DNA of 64,000 bases from positions 85,500,324-85,564,323 of the forward strand of contig NW_026262723.1 in assembly GCF_021869535.1 (NCBI RefSeq), read 5' to 3'. A model generated the notes under the pieces. The model worked only from the letters and a program-made list of their open reading frames with translations, had not been told where the DNA came from and did no database searches. Within the stretch, counting starts at the first letter, position 1, and every line of letters begins with the position of its first letter. This DNA is from Mytilus californianus (taxonomy: Eukaryota > Mollusca > Bivalvia > Mytilida > Mytilidae). Below, one piece after another: positions 57,110-64,000 of the stretch. Position numbers and translations under genes: made by a program.

Positions 57110-58577
57110 AATGCGCGCTGGGGCTGTTACTTCTGTTCACACACGTTGGCCTCTTGTTAATCACAGTTATGAATCATGATTACACACTTTCGACATTCGG
57201 GATGTTTCGAGTCTGATTGACATTGACCTTTGTTGCACGTAAACCGAATATACCGAATGTACGTAAACAACTTGGAGGACAGAAACCACATGCTTTGCTG
57301 GGCTGCTTTTTATTGGTTACAACAATACTGTAAATAAAACAGAAACTTGGGAAATACAAACATTACTTCAGTGTTTTTGGATTGCTGTAATCGATTGTAG
57401 ACCCACGTTGTAAAGGAATTAAGGCATTGTTTTATGTCAGTCCTGATGATGGTAGGCCATGCTTTATAAGTTTATATATTTTTTAACACTAACAGTGTAC
57501 GTGACAACTTTCCACAGGCACAGCTCAGGTATCACAAATTCAAACTTCCCTATTTAGTGTGACGAAACGTACTGAAAGAGAAATTACCATTTGGAAATGT
57601 TGGTATTAATTCAATAGATTAGAATCTATTAAGGGTTTTCTGTGACATGTGTGTGGACCTTCATACGTATAGTTCTTGGTCTGATCAATACTCCTAGGAC
57701 CTTTAGAAAATTAGAATAAAACCTTACAACTATATTTATAAATATAGAATTATGTCATAAATGTGACGAAGCTTTAAGTACTGTCATTGTATATGTTTAT
57801 TGTGTACAGGTATAATACATGTATGTTCACTGATATTGCTGTTCAATGACATCTCATTATGTTCATTCATTGTGTTTTTACTGTACAGCACAGCTAAAAA
57901 TGATAACTGAAACAGGATTTCTTGCATAGTTTTCTTGTCAGATTAAGTTTTTAAAAAAAGCAGTTTTTGTGTGTAGTCGATACAGCAAATGAAGAGAGGT
58001 AAATTTTGTTTTCATTTGTTTTGTTTTAAATATTTCTAGCATTGTTGTGGAGAACACATGCAGTCATGGATGTTGTGTTTTATTGGGAAATAAAACATTT
58101 TAATGACCATGTGATTGTTGTCTGCAAACCAAAAATTATGATGGAATCCCTGTGAAACATCTATGTTATTTAATTAATAAATAATAATGAAGTCCATGTA
58201 CACAAACTAATTTATTTCCTCATTTATATTTTTGGAAATTTATTATAAAACAATGTAGAAATGAGTTCTATTATGAAATACTTGTTAGAATATTTTATTC
58301 TGTGATGTAATATGAAAGAGCTATTCTTTTAAAATTTGATTGTCTTAAGTCCATATTTTTCAAACGGATAACTTATATATCACAATTATATCAATACTGT
58401 GACAATACAGGCATGACAAGTCACATTACTATTTACAAAGTTTATAACTGATTTTTATTTCCAGCAAAATGGGTTGCAGTCAACTATGAAACAGAATACA
58501 AGAAAGTACCAATTGCTGGATGGTATTCCAAATGATAGGAATTTTAGCCTCTTTAAATTAATTTTTCATTTGTAAAC
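57110..58577. promoter_or_regulatory. Upstream region and probable 5' UTR of the EEF2K gene
   Basis: No protein is coded here. A good acceptor (TTTATTTCCAG ending at 58464) suggests that a 5' UTR exon part begins at 58465 and that at least one non-coding exon lies upstream. I cannot place the promoter. Confidence 0.35.
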
Positions 58578-58988
58578 ATGTCTCATTCATCGTCTGCCAG
58601 TAGTGACGGGGAGATTATGCTTTTCCCCATAACATTGTTTGATGATGATGATTATGGTCAAGGAGGTGAAGCATCTGATGAGAGGGAGTCTGAAAGTGAG
58701 AATGAAGAAAAGCCAAAGGCTTTTATGACACTTCGTCAAAGACGATTATCAAGAGCGCTTGCAAATGCACCAAGCATTAGGCTTGATATAAACAAGAACT
58801 TGAATGCTAGTAGAGCAAAAATCAATTGGTTAAAAGCAATTCGTAGAGCAAGAGATCAGTATGAACATGATCCATGGTCTAAATTTCACATTGAACAAAT
58901 TCAAACAGAAATGTGTATAAGACATAGATATAATCCTCACAAGAAAATATGGTGTACAGATGAAGTCCAAGTTAAAATGCAAACAAAG
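58578..58988 (+). CDS. EEF2K: Eukaryotic elongation factor 2 kinase, first coding exon
   Basis: It starts with an ATG (MSHSSSASSDGEIMLFPITL), followed by an acidic Ser/Glu-rich stretch. INWLKAIRRARDQYEHDPWS then KFHIEQI and IRHRYNPHKKIW match the calmodulin-binding helix and the segment leading into the alpha-kinase domain of animal eEF2 kinases, which have a similar Trp-containing helix, a DPW motif and RHRYN. The exon ends QTK in phase 0 at GTAAAC. The enzyme phosphorylates elongation factor 2 in a calcium/calmodulin-dependent way and slows translation elongation. Only the N-terminus is in the window. Confidence 0.9.
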
Positions 58989-59929
58989 GTAAACATTTGG
59001 TATTCATTTATATTTAACTTCAATACTGCAATTATATTCTAACGTTATGTTGGTATTTGAACTACTATGTATTTTAATACAATCATATAACTATAATTAA
59101 TTAAGGAATAAATGAAGACCTTTGTTCCTTCAAGTAGATATACATGTATTAACAATATTCTTTTTACAGTCATTTTACTGTAGCTACATTTGTATTGAAC
59201 GCTAAGGATAATTCAAAACTGTTTGTTCTCAGATTCTTTGACATCTCCATGCATTGTGCATTCCTTCATGTTTGATAAGTGCTTATAATACAAAAGATAT
59301 TAAATGTTCTAGTAATTCTCTGATTTTTGCTGTTGACACCACTTTTAGTAATTTGTAAAGTTTTTGAAAGTTATGCCTTTATTTTGTCTTTATTCACATA
59401 CACTCTTTATACCACTTGTGATTACATTTTGAATACTTTGGATTCATTTATTGTCGTCACATGTCGTGGATACTAATTTTTGTGGATTGATAAAAAATCG
59501 TATTTTTATGGATATTTGATTTCATGGTTTTGCCAAAGTCCTCATGCAAGCCTACAGAAATTTGTATTTTGTTGATCATTTAAATTCTTGGCTCACCTAC
59601 ATGTATACTCTTGAAATCCACAAAAATTGGTATCCCACGAATAATAATTAATCGACAGTATCACATCTAGCAAATTTCATTTTAACATTTTTAAATAAAA
59701 ATAGCACATTATAAATTTTAATTAGTCTAAAGGCTGTTCTGGATTAACCTTCATCAGGAGTGCTCGAAACCAAAAAATTGAAAGCCAAGGCTGTATAAAT
59801 TAGAATAAATAGAGTTGCTTTATTTTGAAAAGTATTCATATATAAAGCTTCTGAAAGAGATACATTGTACATGTACTTTGCAAGTCTGAAATCGGGAGCT
59901 TTAAATATTTTTTAAATTTTATATTGTAG
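58989..59929. other. EEF2K intron
   Basis: AT-rich intron with no recognised element. Confidence 0.7.
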
Positions 59930-59967
59930 CCATTTACAAGAGGAGCAATGAGACAGTGCTACAGAAC
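59930..59967 (+). CDS. EEF2K: Eukaryotic elongation factor 2 kinase, second coding exon (38 nt)
   Basis: It follows ATATTGTAG and reads PFTRGAMRQCYRT, ending in phase 2 at GTAAGT. The peptide matches the conserved glycine-containing start of the alpha-kinase domain (P-F-x-R-G-A-M-R) directly after QTK, confirming the junction and the gene identity. Confidence 0.9.
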
Positions 59968-62900
59968 GTAAGTTGATATTCTGATAGATTGCATTAAATT
60001 TATGTCTTAGAAAGTTTTTGTTTTAAGGACTGTTAAAATGTTGGAGTTATAACTTTGTCTGTACAATACATGCAAATTAAAAAGCACAGGTCATATTTAG
60101 TTTAGATTATGATCTTAGGTATATGCAGGAGTCCAATTTGAAGACATGAGAAATCTGCCAATTGAAAAACATTTTTTTCTTGAAGTGACTTTCTTGAATT
60201 TTGAAAATGAATTGTTTTTTGTGCATAAAAAAATAAATTTTAAAATTTACACATTTAGTGACTCTATCTTGAAAATGACATCTTTATGAAACTAAACCAG
60301 TAAACCCAATATTTCAGTTTGTGTCTCACCTGCTCTAAAAGTTGCAGTAGTTCAGAAAGGTTTTAATTTTCTGGCAATGGCAGCATTCACAACTTGCAAT
60401 TAGCCCTACTTCCAACTAGGAGAACATTAATTTATATGGAGTTAGTTTATGATAAAATTTTATAAGCCAGTTATATTAACATCTGATCATTTTCATGCTC
60501 AAGTTTTAGGTTAGGTTCAGTTTCAGCTTGTTCAGGATGAGGCCTGTATTTACCGGTATACATGAGTGGTCAACAATATTTGGTATATGGATTGATTGCA
60601 ATAAGCATATTGGCCAATTTATCCAATTCATTTCAGGCGATTAATAGTCACATTTAATTTTTTTCAACTATATAAATTTTAGGCCCATGTGGGACATTGT
60701 CTGTCTGACATAGACTTCTTTTTATATGTTTCTGTGGTCGGGTTCATTTTTCAGTAAAATTGTGCTTGTGGATTTGTTGATAGGTGTGTTTTGTTTTTAT
60801 TATACAAAACTGGTTGAAATATGAGATGTTCATATGAAATTAATGTTGTTTTGATCAACTTTTATTTGTTCACCCTTAAAGTACCTAAAATTTAATTTTT
60901 TTGTAGACAAGCTGACGTAAGCACAACTTTTTGTGAACTCTCTAAAAACATCCATAAATCATTTTCCTTTCCTACATGTAGATGTACAAGCATGGTAATA
61001 TATTCAAGATTAAATAGTTAAATGAACAGGTCAAACATATTAACACATAGATCAGCATGTAGAGTACCTGTTCTTCTTCATGTACTTACTTACTCATAAG
61101 TAAACATGTTGTTTTATTGGTGGTTACTTAGTACTATTAAAGGGTTCAGGTTGGCTGAAGCTTAATGAACAAACAAGTCCACAGGTTATTTACCTTTCTG
61201 CAATGTTTGAACTACATATTGTTATCTGTTAAAATGCAGATATTTGTAAATTTGTGTACCTACGATGTACATGTAGTCTTCATTATTTTGATTAGGAACT
61301 ATACTTAAAAATAGATTGAGATTTCCTTTATAAAGTTCAATTTTGATGACCTGAGATCTTTGTAACATTTTAAGGAGGACTAGAAATAAAGCATTTAGAC
61401 ATATTAAAGAAATTTGGCATACAAGTATTGACATAATATCCATTTCATTTGGAAAAGTTTGAATGATTCTTTAATGTCTATATGACATACTTATAGGACA
61501 TTATTCAGTATCATGATAAATTTACTTATAAAACTTGTTGGCTTTGTTGAATTACATGCATGTAGTTAAAACAGTCAGTGAGACAGCAACCCAGTGTTTT
61601 GTTTTCAGAAGAAATCCACTCTTCTCCAGAGTTCTCAATAAAAAATTAACCAGGTGGTCCTTGAAAGAAATCTGCTAGGTCGGGGCGATCCTCACTAATA
61701 GTTCTATTGCAAAATACCAAAATTTTGTCAGTCCTTAGCAAACTTTGGTGGTCAAAACCTTCGGACCACCCCTTTTCGAGAACTCTGCAAGTTCTCAGAA
61801 AATAAGCAATTTTAATAATTTCGTCCTTATTATATACATTCACCTTGAGCAATGATCTTGCTTTGTTATTGAAAAAATTATTTTAATGTTACAGAAGCAA
61901 CCCATGTTGTTTGTTAATTTGAAATCATTGTACAGTCCAATTACATGCAATCTAACAAATATTGCACTACAGAATTGATATAAAAGTAATGGTAAAAAAA
62001 TGACATCATTTTAAAATTTCTAATCTACTGTAAGTGGGAAATTTTTGTCATTTGTTATTTTTTTCACTAATTTTGCAATGAAGATAAAATTGAAAAATAC
62101 CCTCGAGTTAATTTGATCTTTAAGGAAGATCAAAATCAAGGACAAGAAAAACTTAAAACTAAAATCTTGTGAACAAATTTGCCTCTAAAAATAGTGAAGT
62201 TTCAAAGTAAATACTGTAAAATTAGATGTCCCTTTGGTATCTTTCGACTCTGTTTTACAGTATTACATGTATGAAGGAGTGATGTTTTATTTAGTTTTTT
62301 TTTTGTGTTGTTAGATTGCTCTCTCAATGATGTATATCCCACATCTCCCTGTATTCATATATACTTAGATTCAGTAAAGCCAATTCTTATATTGCATGAT
62401 AAGGTCACATTAGTTATATTGAAGTGACAAGCAATCAGTCTTTATAATTCAGGTATAAACAACTTTTTCCATTGCTTGTTAGCTCTAGGGAATCTAGAAT
62501 GATTGATCTTGTATCAGTTTCAATTTATTATTGATTTGAGTTTATAAAATGTTGGTAAAGGTAGAAGTAAACAATGTTATTGGGTTATGTAATTGGAAAT
62601 CAAGGTATTTTTAATAGCAAATCTTGAATTATTCCAAGGTGATTGGTGTTACTTGCTACACCTTGCTTTTATCATTAACTACTAGTACTTTAAAATGTAT
62701 TTTTTAAGATATACATGACAAAATTTGGACTCCTGGGTTGATTGATTGATTGATTAATGTTTACTATGCATTGCCTTAGTGCAAAAAAGCTGTATTGCAG
62801 TATGTGGCCTCCAATGGGTCTATTTTAAGATTATTCTATTAGCTAACAGGCAAGATTGCTATTTCTATAAATATAATGCAACAAATTGAAGTTGATAGTC

Positions 62901-64000
62901 GCAATATCAATGCTAATGTGAGCCACACTATTTATACCATACTACAGATTTATAACTGATGCCCAACCATCAGCAGAGACAAGGGGTCAGTTTCTAGAAA
63001 TAGACCATTTCTTAAAGCAATATATTATACATCTATTTTAAAAAATCATTATGTAATAAAAGTGACAGTGGATTTTCCTAGGGATGTGATATCCAGTCTC
63101 CAAAAACAATAACCTAACTAGGTGTTGGATGGGACAAATCTATATGTATATATATCATGCATTACTGCACTGTTATTTCATACAAGTTATGAGATATAGA
63201 AAAGTAAAGAAAGAAAATGTGAAATAGAAACATTAAAACTCAGACTTCACCAGATGTCGTTTTATTTTCCATAAATGATATTGATGACTGCTAAGTTTTT
63301 TCCATTGCCCTGAATTAGTAGTCAACATCTATAGAAATCTATTTTTATCCTGTATTGATTTACTGATAGATATATGCTAGGCAGTACTGTATTGTTCTAG
63401 GTATTACAAAAAGTCAGTTACAATTCAAGGCCACAAATAAACAATATAAGACATCACAACATTGTCTTATTTATCATATGTAATAGGAGATAATGTCATA
63501 TCATCTCTTACAAATGAGATTTATTTATTTAATCAAACTGATAATGATATTATTAACTAAACTATAGGTCTATTTTAGTTATAATCGATCATCAGCTTGA
63601 TATACATTTTCTAATTGATATGTTGAACTAGTTTGGAATTGATTTTATCTGCTGTAACACTGCATTTAATTATTGAAAGCAATTAGTTTTGACAGTTCTT
63701 AAATATTTTTAAAAATAGATGTCTATATCTGCAATATTTTTTTTATTATATGACCACGAAATGTTTGCGTTCATATTATTTTTTTATTGTTGTGAAGAGG
63801 GTATGTACTTCCCAAAGAACATGCTTCTGGCAAGTAATGGAAAATATGATGTCCCTGAAGATATCATTGTTGAAATAGAGGATGGTAATTAAGAGAGACA
63901 TATATTCCAAAATTTGATTCAGGATAAGTACTTGGGTAGGGATAAAATTATAAGGGCCCTGCTGAATATTGGGTAGAAGGCTTATAGTAATCAGCTTGAG
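59968..64000. other. Probable long EEF2K intron
   Basis: I find no exon for the next kinase segment. The sequence is AT-rich, with a short (GATT)n-type run at about 62738-62755 and a repeat-like stretch at 61610-61860. A possible exon at 63800-63886 was considered and rejected. Confidence 0.5.

Noticed and set aside
61610..61860. Minus-strand ORF of 68 codons
   Set aside because: It lies in what looks like an interspersed repeat, with no recognisable domain.
63800..63890. Possible exon (MYFPKNMLLASNGKYDVPED) ending before GTAATT
   Set aside because: It looks protein-like but does not match any part of EEF2K that I know, and its acceptor is weak; too little to annotate.

Overview
This window looks like nuclear DNA of a bivalve mollusc, most likely mussel-like. 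It is AT-rich, its genes have introns, and it is crowded with decayed transposable elements. The clues are an EEF2K gene start typical of animals, a tandem family of B-box/beta-propeller (TRIM-like) genes of the kind expanded in bivalves, a bivalve-type Deu-domain SINE, several Penelope-like retroelement (PLE) reverse transcriptases, and interspersed families with internal tandem repeats that resemble the pearl/Helentron elements of bivalves. The species cannot be fixed from the sequence alone.

Layout. Positions 1-17226 hold the 3' part of a plus-strand gene of at least eight coding exons. Its frame stays open across every junction, and it encodes a glycine/asparagine-rich RNA-binding-type protein with an RRM-like fragment, an acidic-basic linker, Gly-rich low-complexity segments, a PKKRK nuclear signal and an RG-rich C-terminus. 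Its introns carry a hAT-like element (2288-3490), two minisatellites, a composite of two tandem-repeat elements (11845-13962), a SINE and another common repeat. Positions 18985-22611 are repeats, with a minus-strand PLE nested in a tandem-repeat element.

Positions 23596-43300 contain a minus-strand tandem family of four intronless B-box/propeller genes. Copy 1 looks intact. Copy 2 has a 2-bp frameshift in the B-box. Copy 3 has an open frame but has lost at least three B-box zinc ligands. Copy 4 is a truncated pseudogene split by a 409-bp insertion with an 8-bp target duplication. A fifth 5' relic lies just upstream of copy 1. Among them are a CpG-rich palindrome, a foldback element inside a 120-bp tandem repeat, and a second, plus-strand PLE (35303-37810). 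That PLE is followed by 539-bp tandem units, and both unit junctions carry a complete predicted type I hammerhead ribozyme.

Positions 44109-52377 are mostly repeats, including a G-depleted block and a possible 5.8-kb element with TTAA target duplications that encloses two hairpin-ended tandem-repeat elements. Positions 52640-57109 hold a dead LINE, cut by a MITE, and a third PLE fragment. From 57110 to the end lies the 5' part of a plus-strand eEF2 kinase gene, with two coding exons visible and the rest outside the window.

The host genes do not form an operon or pathway. The window is best read as three unrelated gene neighbourhoods reshaped by transposons. The observation most worth checking is the hammerhead ribozyme pair in the PLE-linked tandem units.
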